From Kosakonia sp. BYX6 (lineage in GTDB: Bacteria; Pseudomonadota; Gammaproteobacteria; Enterobacterales; Enterobacteriaceae), in NCBI RefSeq assembly GCF_038449125.1, contig NZ_CP151800.1, positions 34,406 to 98,405 on the forward strand: a DNA stretch of 64,000 nt, in the 5' to 3' direction. Under the pieces are notes generated by a model. It searched no databases and was not told the origin of the DNA. It saw nothing but the letters and a program-made list of their open reading frames with translations. This document shows, piece after piece, positions 16,748 through 27,658 of the stretch. The position numbers and the translations under genes are program-made. How positions within the stretch are numbered: position 1 is the first letter of the stretch; each line of letters starts with the position of its first letter.

Positions 16748-19700
16748 ATGGATACTGCCAAACCGGTTCGTTTCTCACAGCGCGCGCTTAGCTGGTTGAT
16801 TATTGGCCTGCTGGCCTGGCAACCTGTGGCGCCGTCCTTTGCGGCGGCCATCACGCCAAACGGCCCGGCGGCTATGGACAAGGCCGCCAACGGTGTGCCG
16901 GTGGTCAATATTGCCACGCCCAACGCGGCGGGGATTTCCCATAACCAGTTCAAAGACTACAACGTCGGCAAAGAGGGGCTGATCCTCAATAACGCCACCG
17001 GCCAGCTCACGCAAACGCAGCTTGGCGGGCTTATTCAGAACAACCCGAACCTGCGCGCCGGGCAGGAAGCGCGCGGCATTATCAACGAAGTCACCGGCGG
17101 CAGCCGCTCGCAGTTACAGGGCTACACCGAAGTGGGCGGTAAAGCGGCGAACGTGATGGTCGCTAACCCTTATGGCATCACCTGTAATGGCTGTGGGTTT
17201 ATCAACACGCCCAATGCCACGCTGACCACCGGTAAACCGCAGTTCGACGCCAACGGCAATCTCTCTGCGCTGAATGTCACCCAAGGCGCGATCACCGTTG
17301 AAGGTAAAGGCCTGGACGCCAGCGGCAGTGATGCGCTGTCGCTGATTTCCCGCGCCACCGAAGTGAATGCGGCGATTCATGCCAAAGCGTTAACCGTCAT
17401 TGCCGGGGCGAACCGGGTGGATGCCAATGGCAACGCCACGGCGATCGCTGGCGAAGGCGCGGCACCTTCTGTCGCGGTCGATACCGGCGCGCTCGGCGGG
17501 ATGTACGCCAACCGCATTCGGCTGGTCTCCAGCGATAAAGGGGTTGGTGTCAACCTCGGCAATCTGACCGCGCGCCAGGGCGATATTACGCTGGATGCCA
17601 ACGGCAAAATGACCGTTAAAGACAGCCTTGCCAGCGGTTCGCTGACGGCGAAAGGCGAAGGCGTCACACTCACTGGTAGCCACAAGGCGGGCGGCGATCT
17701 TGCCGTAACCAGTACCCAGGATGTCGCCGTGCAAAACGCGACACTCGCCAGCGACGGGAAGCTGACGCTAAACGGCGCGGGCAACACCCGGCTTACCGCC
17801 AGCCAATTGACCAGCGGTGGCGAGCTGGCGCTCAGTGGAAAACAGCTTAGCGCTGATGCGCCCAGCAAAGTCAACGCGGCGGGAAATGCCACGCTGGATG
17901 CGCAATCTGTCACATGGCGGGGGGAGTTGGCTTCCGACGGCGATAGCCGGGTGACGGCAGACACTCTGGATAACCAGGGAACCATAGCGGCAAAAGGCCA
18001 GCTCGCCGCCAGCACGTCTACGCTGAATAACAGCGGTACGCTGATTGCGGGTGCGAATGCCCATATTACAGGCGGGCGGCTGGATAACCGTGGAACTATC
18101 GCGGCACAGGATCAGCTTACCGCCAATTTTTCCACGCTGAATAACAGCGGCAGGTTGCAGGGACAGGCACTCAACATTACCAGTGGCGCAGTGCAGAACA
18201 ACGGTTTATTGCAGGGCACTCGCGCGCTGAACCTGCAAACCAGGCAACTGGATAACCTCGCCAACGGCACGCTCTACTCCGCACAGGGCTTCACCCTCAA
18301 CATTCCCGAACTCAACAACAGCGGCCTTATCACTACTGACGGCGACCTCTACCTGCGCGGCAACGCCCTGGTCAACGACGGTGAAATCAACGGCGTAAAC
18401 CTGTTCAGCGATTACACCCGCCTGGTCAACCACAGCGCTGGGCGGCTGCTGGCGGATGGGCAACTGGCCTTCACCGCTGACCACATCACCAACGACGGCC
18501 TTCTGGCGGCGAAAACCGTCAACATGACGGCGAATACGCTGAATAATCAGGGCAACGTGCAGGGTGACGACGCGCTCACGCTGGCGATAAAAAACGCCAC
18601 CAACAGCGGCGCATTACGCAGCACGAAAGCGCTGACATTAACCGGCCAGACGCTGGCTAACAGCGGCTTGCTGGCAGCGGAAAACCTCGCACTCAACAGT
18701 GCGGATATCACCAACAGCGGTACGTTGCAGGGCACTCATGCGCTTGGGGCGACGGGCACGCGACTGATCAACCAGCAAGGCGGCCTGCTGCTGAGCAACG
18801 GCGCGGTCACGCTTAAAAACGACACATTGACCAATGCCGGGCAGCTACAGGGCAACACGCTGAACCTGGCGACCGGCGAGTGGATCAATACCGGCACGGC
18901 GTTAGGTGAAAACGCCTTAAGCGCTACGGTTGGCGGCACGCTGAGTAACCAGGGCAAACTGATTAGCCAGCAGGCGCTGACGGTACAGGCCAACGCACTA
19001 GAAAACAGCGGCACGCTGATGGCGAAAGCGCTCGCGCTGCAGGGCGATTTACGCAACAGCGGCTTGTTGCAGGGTGATACGCTCACCGCCAGTGCCGACG
19101 ACTGGCACAACAGCGGCACGGTGCAGGCGGTAGATTCCCTGAACCTGACGCTTGGCGGCACGCTGGAAAACCAAGGACATCTGCTGAGCCAGAATCGGGC
19201 GGATGTCAGCGCAGCCCAGCTTAACAACGACGGCAAACTGGCCGCCAGAGATTTGCGCGTCACGGCGGCGGAGATCGCCAGCAACGGCATTTTGCAGGGC
19301 AATAACAGCCTGGCGCTGGCCACGCAAAACCTGCGTAACGGTAGCAACGGGCAACTGGTCAGCGGCGGGGCGCTGGATCTGCATCTCAATCGGCTGGAAA
19401 ACCAGGGGCTGCTGTACGTCGAAAACGGCCTGACTCTGACCGGAAATACCCTTTCCAACAGCGGCGATCTGGAAGCCGGGGCGCTGGAAATCACGCTGAA
19501 TGATGCGCTGGAAAACCAGGGCGCCTTACTCGCGCATCAGAACGCTATCCTGTACGGCGATCGGCTGACGAACAGCGGGCAGATTGCCGCGAACACCCTG
19601 ACGCTTAACGGTAAAACGCTCACCAACAGCGGGCTAATTCAGGGAACGCAGCAGGCGCAGGCCAGCGCGGACAGCATCACCAACACGGCGGCGGGCAACT

Positions 19701-22700
19701 GGGTTTCTGGTGGCGCGCTGACATTGACAGGCAACCTGACCAACGCCGGAACCTTGCAGGGCGACACCTTGTCGTTCACCGGCGCAACGCTGGACAACCA
19801 GGGTGTTATCAATGGCCTTAACGGCCTGAGCGGCAGTGTTAGCGACTGGCTGAGCAATGGCGGGCAACTGGCCAGCGGCAAAGCCACAGATCTGCGGGCA
19901 GGCAATCTAACCAACAGCGGGCGCATCGCGGGCGATACGCTGGCGCTTAACGCCAACGCACTGACGAACAACGGGTTATGGCAGGGCACGCGCGAACTCA
20001 CGCTCAACGGCGACACGCTCATTACCGGGGCGAACTCGCGCACACTGAGCGGCGGTGATTTCACCCTGAGCGCCGGGCAACTCACCACGCAAGGCACGCT
20101 TCAGGGCGGTCGCGTCACTGTTCAGGCAGGTGACTGGACACTGGGCGGCGCGCTGCTGAGCCAGGGCGATTTAACCGCAACGGTGGGCGACACGCTGACC
20201 TTGCCCGGCTCGCTCACCAGCCAGCAGGCAATGAATATCCGTGCGCAGACGCTGAATAACAACGGGCAGTTGCTGAGCGCCGGGGATATCACCCTGAGCG
20301 GGCAGCAACTCACCAATAACGGCACCGTGCAGGGAAAAAACCTGGCGGCGTACCAAGGCGCCATCACCAATAACGGCACGCTGACCGGGCTGGAAAGCCT
20401 GACGCTGGATGCCCGCCAGTTACCGGCTAACTTGCTGGCGCGTGTGGCGATGGCGACACCGCAGCTTCAGCTTATCAACGGTGAAAATGGGGCATTGCTG
20501 ACGCAGGGCGCGCTGGATATTACCGCCGGAACGGTTCGTAACGCGGGTGTCTGGCAGGGCAATAACATTCTGTTGGCGGCGCAGTCTCTGGATAACAGCG
20601 GCGCGGTGCAAAGCGCCGGGGCGCTGAACCTCACGTTAACGGGAAATCTCAATTCAACGGCAGGCAGCAAAATCACCGCTATGGGCACGGCGGCCTTGCA
20701 GGCGCTCGCATTGAGCAACGACGGGCTGTGGGCAGCGAAAAACCTGACGCTGAACGCCTCAACGCTGACCAACCGCGGCGCAGTCAGCGGCAGCGACGGG
20801 CTGACCGCCACGCTAACCGGCAATGTCACTCAGCAGGCCGGCGCTTCACTTGCCAGCAATGGCGCGCTGAACCTTAACGCCGCAACGGTGAGTAACCAGG
20901 GCAAAATTCAGGGCGGTGATGTCACGCTCACCACGGTTTCGCTGACCAACACGGCCGGTGCGGAACTGGTGAGCGCGCAGGGGCTGACGCTCACTGCGCC
21001 GTCACTGTTCAACTACGGCCTGATTCAGGGCGCAGGGGAAACCCGCATCGACGCCACGTCTCAGGCGCTCAATGCGGGCAAGCTGCTCGCTGGCGCGCGT
21101 CTGACGTTGACCACGCCGCAGTACAGCGGCGCAGGCTGGTTACAGGCCACCAACCTGATCCTCAATGCGGCGAACAATACCGGCAGCGGGACGTTGCTCG
21201 CCGACCAGATGACGCTCACCGGCAACACGTTCACCCATCAGGGCACCACGCAGGCGAATAACCTGGTGCTCAATTACCAGCAACTCACCAATAACGGCAC
21301 GTTGCTCGGCAACAGCCAGTTGACGGTCAATGCGACACAGGTGAATCAGTCCGCCAGCGGCAAGCTGTTCAGCGGCGGCGACCTGTTTGTTGGATCAAAT
21401 GGCCTGAATGCGTTGGGCCAGGTGGTGGCGCTGGGCAACCTGACGCTGCAATTGACGAATGCGTTCAGCGGGAAAACCACCCTGGCGGCAGGCAAAACGC
21501 TGAGTATCACCAGCAATGGCGCGATTGATAACCAAAGCGTGATGCAGGGCCAGGCGGTGAACCTGAGCGCGGGCGGTCAACTGACCAATAACGGGCAGAT
21601 CACCACTGGCAGCGGCGCCAGCACCCTGAGCGGCAGCGCGATTGTGCTCAATGGCAACAGTGCGTTGCAGGGTGGCGGCAATATCACCCTTGCCAGCCGG
21701 GGGAATATTACAGCGAACGGCTTTGCCGGCACCCTCGGCAGCCTGACGCTGAGCGCGCCGGGCAGTATCGTTAACACTGCGCTGCTTTACGCGGCCAACA
21801 ACCTGGCGCTGTATGCCAACAGCATCACCAACCAGCGCGGCGACATGCTGGCGGGCAATAATCTGTGGCTGCAACGCGACGCGGCGGGTAACGCCAACAC
21901 CGAAGTGGTGAACACCTCCGGCACGATTGAGACGCGCAACGGCGATATCACCATTAAAACCGGGCATCTGCTGAACCAGCGGGATGGATTCGTCGTTACG
22001 ACGAATCAAAAAACAAATGTTGCTACCCCGGAAGCAACTATTACTTATCGACTGTCATCGTTCGATAAAAGCGAAGTCGGGTATTACACCTATGAGGTTT
22101 GTTCTGGTGGCGGAGGAAACGCGAATGGACATGGCCCGACTTGCAGTGATCGCTATTTCATCTCCCCTGTTCCTGACTTAAGTGTAAAAACTATTACGAT
22201 CAGCGAAACAGAAACGACAGCTTCAGCCTCTGGTGGTGCTGCGAGAATCGCAGCTAATGGGAATATTTCTATTTCAGCCAGTGAGTTAGATAACGTTACT
22301 AGTTTTATCCTGGCAGAGAAAAACATCACTCTTGCGGGTAATCAATTAAACAATAACTCTGTGCAAACCGGAAAAACGACGGTCACGCAGAATTACAAGT
22401 ATGAATGCTCCCGATATGGGACATGCATGACAGAATCCAACCTACCTGAAGACATGAACCTCGCGCATTTCATGTATGTTCACAACATTAGGGACGGGGA
22501 TGTCGTTTTTAAGCTGGATAGCGCCCAAACAACTACCCAAGTAAATGGTGAGCTCTATCGCGCTGTTATCCAGGCCGGTGGTAATGTCAGTGCCAGTTTT
22601 AAATCTAATATCAGTAACGCGACAACAACCTCAAATGTTAGCGGGATCAGTACCACCCTCACCGCCCCTTCATTAAATACTCTGAGCAACCAGAGTATCG

Positions 22701-25700
22701 GCGGTAGCGTGGCAAAACAGGCGCTGGCGAACGCGTCAGTCACGATTACTTCGCCGCAGTGGCAGGATCAGTTACAGAACGCATTGCAGCAGATCAATGG
22801 CGGCGGTTCGCTGGATAACACCAGCACATCCGGCGCGGCGCTGAGCACGATCAACGGCCAGCAAAAAGGCGATGCCAGCCTTGGAAACCTGGCAAACGCG
22901 GGCGTCACCACTGCGGCGCTGAAAAACAACAATATCGACCAACAGCAGGGTAAATCTGTCGATACCAGCGCGTATCCGCTGCCTTCAGGAAATAACGGCT
23001 ATTTTGTGGTTTCAGATAACCCGAAAAGCCCGTACCTGATTACCGTCAACCCGAAGCTTGACGGCCTGGGCCAGCTTGACCCGAACCTGTTTGGCGATCT
23101 GAATAAACTGCTCGGCATCAGCCCGGCTGCCGCGCCGCGCGAAACCAACAGCGCTTATACCGACGAAACGCAGTTCCTCGGCTCTTCTTACATGCTCGAT
23201 CGCATCAAGCTCAACCCGGATTACGATTACCGTTTCCTGGGCGATGCGGCATTCGACACCCGTTACGTCAGCAACGTGGTGATGAACCAGACCGGCAACC
23301 GCTACCTGAACGGCATCGGCTCTGATCTTGCGCAGATGCAATACCTGATGGATAACGCCGCGAACGCGCAGCAAGCGCTGGGCCTGCAATTCGGCGTTGC
23401 CCTTTCCGCCGATCAAATCGCCGCGCTCGACCACAGCATCCTGTGGTGGGAAAGTGCGACGATCAACGGCGAAACGGTGCTGATCCCCAAAGTCTACCTG
23501 TCGCCAAAAGATGTCACCGTCAATAACGGCAGCGTGATCGCCGGGAACAACGTCAGCCTTGATGGCGGCAGTGTAACCAACAGCGGCAGCACCTTGCTGG
23601 CGAAAAACGATCTCAGCGTCAGCAGCGCGTCGCAAATTATCAACACCAACGATGCCCTGCTAAAAGCGGGCGGCAATGTCGATCTCAGCGCCGTTGGCGA
23701 TATCAACAACCTCAGCTCCACCATCAGCGGCAAAACGGTGGCGCTGGAAAGCCTCGACGGCAGCATCAATAACATCACGCTGGCTGACCAGTATTCGCTG
23801 GAGACGCAGAGCAAACGCGGTTCGGTGAGCCTGCAGGACACCACGCTTGGCAGCATTGCCAGCATTACCGCGCAGGATGGGCTTTCGCTCACAGCCGGAA
23901 AAGATATCACCCTCACCGGCTCGACGCTGGCAGCGGGCGGCGATCTGCTAATGGACGCCAGCGGCAATATCGCCGTTAACGCCATTGAGAATAACGACGC
24001 GTACAGCCAGTCGGGCTTTAAACGCCAGACCGCGACCAGCAATGCCAGTGTGACTTATCAGGGCAGCGCCATCAGTGCAGGCGGTGGCTTGGCGATGCTG
24101 GCGGGTAACGATCTGACGCTCAGCGCCAGCGATGTGAGCGCGGGCAAAAACGCGCAGCTTTCTGCCGGTAATGATCTCAACCTGAACGCAGAACAAACCC
24201 GGCAGAACAGCCGCAACGGCAACAGTGAAAGCCACAGCACGGGGCTGGATCGCACCACCGTCAGCGCGGGCGGCAACCTGACGCTAACGGCAGGCCAGGA
24301 CATCAATACGCAGGCCGCCGGGCTGGCGGCAGAGCAGCAGGTGGGCATGCAGGCAGGCCGCGATGTGAATCTGCTGGCTGAAGAGACCACCACTGGCGAC
24401 AGCTATAAGGCCAGCAAAAAAACGGTGATTAACGAGCAGGTGCGCCAGCAGGGCACGGAGATTGCCAGCGGCGCGGGCACGACCATTATCGCCGGGCGCG
24501 ATATGAACGCCGAAGCGGCGCAGGTCAATGCGCAGGGCGATATTGGCGTGCAGGCCGGGCGGGATATCAACCTGACGACCGCCACCGAGAGCGATTACCA
24601 CTTTAAAGAAGAGACCAAAACCAAAAGTGGTTTTCTGAGTAAAACGAAAACGCACACTCTTTCCGAGCAGAGCGCGACGCGCGAGTCCGGAACGTTGCTG
24701 AGCGGCGATAACGTCACCCTGAAATCCGGCAACGACCTGCTGGTGAAAGGCTCGGCGGTGGTGGGCGACGGCGATGTGGCGCTGAACGCCGGGCATAACG
24801 TCAGCATCGAAGCGGCCACCAACACCGACTCCAGTTGGCAGTTCAAAGAGAAGAAAAAAAGCGGCCTGATGAGCTCCGGCGGTATCGGCTTTTCCATCGG
24901 CACCAGCAAAACTACCCAGGACCTGAAAGAGAAAGGCACCACCCAGAGCCAGAGTATGAGCACCGTTGGCAGCAACGGCGGCAATGTCACCCTCACGGCG
25001 AGCGAGCAACTGCATGTCGGCGGCGCGGATCTGGTGGCGAACAAAGATCTCACGCTAAGCGGCGACAGCGTGGTTATCGAGCCGGGCCACGATAAACGCA
25101 CCAGCGACCAGACCTTTGAGCAGAAGAGCAGCGGCCTGACCGTGGCGCTCTCCGGTGCGGTTGGGGATGTGGTGAATACCGCCGCCACAACGGCAATGGA
25201 AGCAAAAGCGCAGAGCGACGGGCGGCTCGCCGCGTTGCAGGCCACCAAAGCCGTGCTGTCAGGTGTTCAGGCCGGGCAGGCGGGCCGCCTGGCGGAGGCC
25301 ACGAGTGGCGGCGATATGACCCGGAACGGCGCCTTCGGCGTGATGGCCTCCATTGGCGGGCAGTCGTCCAAATCCACCTCACATTCGGAGCAGGACACCA
25401 CCACCGGCAGCACGCTCAATGCGGGCAGTAACCTCAGCATTACCGCCACCGGCAAAGGCCAGACGGCGAACAGCGGCGATATCGCAATTGCCGGCAGCCA
25501 GCTGAAAGCCGGGAAAGATCTCACCCTGGACGCAGCGCGGGATATCACCCTGACCGGCGCGGCCGATACGCAGCAAACCACCGGCAGCAACTCCAGCAAG
25601 GGCGGTTCGCTTGGCGTTGGCATCACCGCCGGGCCAAATGGCGCCGGGTTCAGCGTCTCTGCCAGCGTTAACTCAGCGAAAGGCGGTGAGAAAGGTAACG

Positions 25701-27658
25701 GCACCTCCTGGAATGAGACCACGCTGGACGCCGGGCAGAACGTCAGCCTGACCAGCGGGCGCGACACGCTGTTGCAGGGCGCGCAGGTTAATGGCGACAA
25801 AGTGACGGCGGATGTCGGGCGTGACCTGACATTAAGCAGTCTGCAGGACAGCGACGATTACAACAGCAGGCAGCAGAGTGCGAGCGGCGGGCTGAGTTAC
25901 ACCTTTGGCGGCGGCGGAGCGGGTGCCAGCTTCAGCTACAGCCGCGACAAAATGAACAGCAACTACGATTCCGTGCAGGAGCAGACCGGCATCTTCGCCG
26001 GAACGGGCGGCTTTGACGTGACGGTCGGCAGCCATACGCAACTGGACGGCGCGGTGATTGCCAGCCGGGCGGATGCCGACAAAAACCGGCTCGACACCGG
26101 TACGCTCGGTTTCACGGACATCAGCAATAAAGCGGATTACAAGGTAGAGCACCAGGGCGCAGGGTTCAGCACCGGCGGCAGCGTCGCCGGCAATGTGATT
26201 GGCAATATGGCGAGTACCCTGCTGACGGGGCTTGGCGGCAGCGGTCACGCCGAAGGCACCACGCAGTCCGCCGTGGCCGACGGCACGATTATTGTGCGCG
26301 ACAGCGCGACCCAGCAGCAGGACGTCGGCACGCTCAGCCGCGACACCGAACACGCCAACGGCAGCATCGACCCGATCTTCAACAAGGAAAAAGAGCAACA
26401 ACGCCTGCAGACCGCGCAACTGATTGGCGAGATTGGCAACCAGGTGGCGGATATTGCGCGCACGCAAGGGAAAATCGCCAGAGAGAAGGCGATGAAAGAC
26501 CCTGCGGCACTGAAAGCGGCGAAAGAGACACTGGCAGGACTTGGCAAGCTTGCACCAACGGATAAGGAGATTGCCGAACAGGCGGGCAGAACCGCAGAAG
26601 CACAGTATGGAACAGGAAGTGCACTTCAGCGTGGCATCGCCGCTGCAACAACGGCGGTGCAGGCGCTGTCAGGCGGTGATTTTAAATCTGCGCTTGCAGG
26701 GGCGGCGGCACCGGAAATCGCCTATCTCATCGGGCAGAACGTCAAGGATGACGCCGCAAAAGTGATTGCTCATGCGGTGGTCAACGCCGCGCTGGCGGCA
26801 GCTACCGGGAAGAACGCTGTGGCAGCGGCTGCCGGTGCGGCAACCGGTGAGATTACGGGCAAACTAGCGCTCGAGCTGTACGACAAACAAGTCGGAGACC
26901 TAAGCGAGGAGCAAAAACAGACGGTGAGCGTCTTGGCGACACTGGCATCGGGACTTGCTGGTGGTCTGGTGGGTGACAGTGGTGCGAATGCTGTAGCAGG
27001 TGCGCAGGCCGGGAAGAATGTGGCTGAGAATAACTCGCTTGCTCATGTCCTCGCAGCTGCTGAAAAACAGAAGCCGGGAACTATAGACAATTTCATTGAG
27101 GCTAGAAAAGCGGCATGTGAGCGATCTCCAGATATGTGTCAAAAGGCTGGAGCAGTCTTGATTGCTGGAACAGAATTTTTGCCGATAGGGGGAACAATTC
27201 TGAGTCTTGCAGAGGCTGAATCTGCTCTTGATTACCTAAATGTTGCTGCCTCAATGATTCCTGGCGAGAAAATTGTATCGGGCATCCTAAAAAACGCTGA
27301 AAAAGCAATAGCTAAAGGAGATGTTGCTGAGGCGTCAAGCCTTATCAAGAAAGCCAGTGATGAAATCTCAGCAAAAACACCTACTGGTTCAAAAGGTAAT
27401 CCGCTAAACGTTATTGATGGTTCGAATAAACCAATGACTATTAACAATCGTGATTATTCAAGCCATTCCTTAGATCGTATGCAACGTCAAGGCATTACAC
27501 CAACCGTAGTAGAAAATACAATTCGACCTGAAAATGCGGTGGCAGGAAAAAGAATAGGTACAACAGCTTATTACGATAGCAAAAATAATATCACTATAAT
27601 CACAGATACCAAAAGCGGAACTGTGGTTACTGTTGATTATGGGAAAATTAAACAATGA
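16748..27658 (+). CDS. cdiA: CdiA, giant contact-dependent inhibition effector
   Basis: A protein of 3636 residues exported by CdiB. Order of domains: signal (1-33, QPVAPSFAA); TPS transport domain (about 34-300) with NPYGITCNGCGFIN; FHA-1 repeats rich in LNNSG and LTNSG (about 390-1730); a Cys-containing, AT-richer receptor-binding segment (about 1746-1965); a YP-like stretch; FHA-2 repeats (about 2440-3090); a pretoxin region ending in an AENN form of the VENN motif (3426-3429); and a toxin of about 207 residues. The last 70 residues (HSLDRMQRQGI, then beta strands ending VVTVDYG) resemble DUF4258-type domains found in polymorphic toxins. This suggests an RNase of the BECR group, an inference from fold-like pattern only. 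The stop overlaps cdiI by 4 bases. Confidence 0.93.
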   Translation: MDTAKPVRFSQRALSWLIIGLLAWQPVAPSFAAAITPNGPAAMDKAANGVPVVNIATPNAAGISHNQFKDYNVGKEGLILNNATGQLTQTQLGGLIQNNPNLRAGQEARGIINEVTGGSRSQLQGYTEVGGKAANVMVANPYGITCNGCGFINTPNATLTTGKPQFDANGNLSALNVTQGAITVEGKGLDASGSDALSLISRATEVNAAIHAKALTVIAGANRVDANGNATAIAGEGAAPSVAVDTGALGGMYANRIRLVSSDKGVGVNLGNLTARQGDITLDANGKMTVKDSLASGSLTAKGEGVTLTGSHKAGGDLAVTSTQDVAVQNATLASDGKLTLNGAGNTRLTASQLTSGGELALSGKQLSADAPSKVNAAGNATLDAQSVTWRGELASDGDSRVTADTLDNQGTIAAKGQLAASTSTLNNSGTLIAGANAHITGGRLDNRGTIAAQDQLTANFSTLNNSGRLQGQALNITSGAVQNNGLLQGTRALNLQTRQLDNLANGTLYSAQGFTLNIPELNNSGLITTDGDLYLRGNALVNDGEINGVNLFSDYTRLVNHSAGRLLADGQLAFTADHITNDGLLAAKTVNMTANTLNNQGNVQGDDALTLAIKNATNSGALRSTKALTLTGQTLANSGLLAAENLALNSADITNSGTLQGTHALGATGTRLINQQGGLLLSNGAVTLKNDTLTNAGQLQGNTLNLATGEWINTGTALGENALSATVGGTLSNQGKLISQQALTVQANALENSGTLMAKALALQGDLRNSGLLQGDTLTASADDWHNSGTVQAVDSLNLTLGGTLENQGHLLSQNRADVSAAQLNNDGKLAARDLRVTAAEIASNGILQGNNSLALATQNLRNGSNGQLVSGGALDLHLNRLENQGLLYVENGLTLTGNTLSNSGDLEAGALEITLNDALENQGALLAHQNAILYGDRLTNSGQIAANTLTLNGKTLTNSGLIQGTQQAQASADSITNTAAGNWVSGGALTLTGNLTNAGTLQGDTLSFTGATLDNQGVINGLNGLSGSVSDWLSNGGQLASGKATDLRAGNLTNSGRIAGDTLALNANALTNNGLWQGTRELTLNGDTLITGANSRTLSGGDFTLSAGQLTTQGTLQGGRVTVQAGDWTLGGALLSQGDLTATVGDTLTLPGSLTSQQAMNIRAQTLNNNGQLLSAGDITLSGQQLTNNGTVQGKNLAAYQGAITNNGTLTGLESLTLDARQLPANLLARVAMATPQLQLINGENGALLTQGALDITAGTVRNAGVWQGNNILLAAQSLDNSGAVQSAGALNLTLTGNLNSTAGSKITAMGTAALQALALSNDGLWAAKNLTLNASTLTNRGAVSGSDGLTATLTGNVTQQAGASLASNGALNLNAATVSNQGKIQGGDVTLTTVSLTNTAGAELVSAQGLTLTAPSLFNYGLIQGAGETRIDATSQALNAGKLLAGARLTLTTPQYSGAGWLQATNLILNAANNTGSGTLLADQMTLTGNTFTHQGTTQANNLVLNYQQLTNNGTLLGNSQLTVNATQVNQSASGKLFSGGDLFVGSNGLNALGQVVALGNLTLQLTNAFSGKTTLAAGKTLSITSNGAIDNQSVMQGQAVNLSAGGQLTNNGQITTGSGASTLSGSAIVLNGNSALQGGGNITLASRGNITANGFAGTLGSLTLSAPGSIVNTALLYAANNLALYANSITNQRGDMLAGNNLWLQRDAAGNANTEVVNTSGTIETRNGDITIKTGHLLNQRDGFVVTTNQKTNVATPEATITYRLSSFDKSEVGYYTYEVCSGGGGNANGHGPTCSDRYFISPVPDLSVKTITISETETTASASGGAARIAANGNISISASELDNVTSFILAEKNITLAGNQLNNNSVQTGKTTVTQNYKYECSRYGTCMTESNLPEDMNLAHFMYVHNIRDGDVVFKLDSAQTTTQVNGELYRAVIQAGGNVSASFKSNISNATTTSNVSGISTTLTAPSLNTLSNQSIGGSVAKQALANASVTITSPQWQDQLQNALQQINGGGSLDNTSTSGAALSTINGQQKGDASLGNLANAGVTTAALKNNNIDQQQGKSVDTSAYPLPSGNNGYFVVSDNPKSPYLITVNPKLDGLGQLDPNLFGDLNKLLGISPAAAPRETNSAYTDETQFLGSSYMLDRIKLNPDYDYRFLGDAAFDTRYVSNVVMNQTGNRYLNGIGSDLAQMQYLMDNAANAQQALGLQFGVALSADQIAALDHSILWWESATINGETVLIPKVYLSPKDVTVNNGSVIAGNNVSLDGGSVTNSGSTLLAKNDLSVSSASQIINTNDALLKAGGNVDLSAVGDINNLSSTISGKTVALESLDGSINNITLADQYSLETQSKRGSVSLQDTTLGSIASITAQDGLSLTAGKDITLTGSTLAAGGDLLMDASGNIAVNAIENNDAYSQSGFKRQTATSNASVTYQGSAISAGGGLAMLAGNDLTLSASDVSAGKNAQLSAGNDLNLNAEQTRQNSRNGNSESHSTGLDRTTVSAGGNLTLTAGQDINTQAAGLAAEQQVGMQAGRDVNLLAEETTTGDSYKASKKTVINEQVRQQGTEIASGAGTTIIAGRDMNAEAAQVNAQGDIGVQAGRDINLTTATESDYHFKEETKTKSGFLSKTKTHTLSEQSATRESGTLLSGDNVTLKSGNDLLVKGSAVVGDGDVALNAGHNVSIEAATNTDSSWQFKEKKKSGLMSSGGIGFSIGTSKTTQDLKEKGTTQSQSMSTVGSNGGNVTLTASEQLHVGGADLVANKDLTLSGDSVVIEPGHDKRTSDQTFEQKSSGLTVALSGAVGDVVNTAATTAMEAKAQSDGRLAALQATKAVLSGVQAGQAGRLAEATSGGDMTRNGAFGVMASIGGQSSKSTSHSEQDTTTGSTLNAGSNLSITATGKGQTANSGDIAIAGSQLKAGKDLTLDAARDITLTGAADTQQTTGSNSSKGGSLGVGITAGPNGAGFSVSASVNSAKGGEKGNGTSWNETTLDAGQNVSLTSGRDTLLQGAQVNGDKVTADVGRDLTLSSLQDSDDYNSRQQSASGGLSYTFGGGGAGASFSYSRDKMNSNYDSVQEQTGIFAGTGGFDVTVGSHTQLDGAVIASRADADKNRLDTGTLGFTDISNKADYKVEHQGAGFSTGGSVAGNVIGNMASTLLTGLGGSGHAEGTTQSAVADGTIIVRDSATQQQDVGTLSRDTEHANGSIDPIFNKEKEQQRLQTAQLIGEIGNQVADIARTQGKIAREKAMKDPAALKAAKETLAGLGKLAPTDKEIAEQAGRTAEAQYGTGSALQRGIAAATTAVQALSGGDFKSALAGAAAPEIAYLIGQNVKDDAAKVIAHAVVNAALAAATGKNAVAAAAGAATGEITGKLALELYDKQVGDLSEEQKQTVSVLATLASGLAGGLVGDSGANAVAGAQAGKNVAENNSLAHVLAAAEKQKPGTIDNFIEARKAACERSPDMCQKAGAVLIAGTEFLPIGGTILSLAEAESALDYLNVAASMIPGEKIVSGILKNAEKAIAKGDVAEASSLIKKASDEISAKTPTGSKGNPLNVIDGSNKPMTINNRDYSSHSLDRMQRQGITPTVVENTIRPENAVAGKRIGTTAYYDSKNNITIITDTKSGTVVTVDYGKIKQ
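21984..22640 (+). other. Receptor-binding segment of CdiA with distinct base composition
   Basis: Inside cdiA this stretch is clearly richer in A and T and lacks the LNNSG-type repeats on both sides. It encodes two Cys pairs (EVCSGGGG...GPTCSD and YECSRYGTCMTE). By position between FHA-1 and FHA-2 it corresponds to the receptor-binding region, which varies among CdiA classes. This suggests exchange of the binding specificity. Its class cannot be told by eye. Confidence 0.6.
25517..26464 (+). repeat. Long direct repeat, copy 1 (inside cdiA)
   Basis: These 948 bases of cdiA (codons about 2924-3239) recur at 28077-29024 with scattered substitutions and no gaps; the offset is a constant 2560. 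A shorter part recurs at 30966-31250. The repeat ends in the sequence just before the pretoxin domain, so exchange through it swaps pretoxin, toxin and immunity genes together. Confidence 0.95.

Noticed and set aside
17900-21900. Repeated short DNA motifs that might suggest a CRISPR or tandem array
   Set aside because: The repeats are degenerate and coding: they encode the FHA-1 beta-helix of CdiA, and no constant repeat with unique spacers exists.
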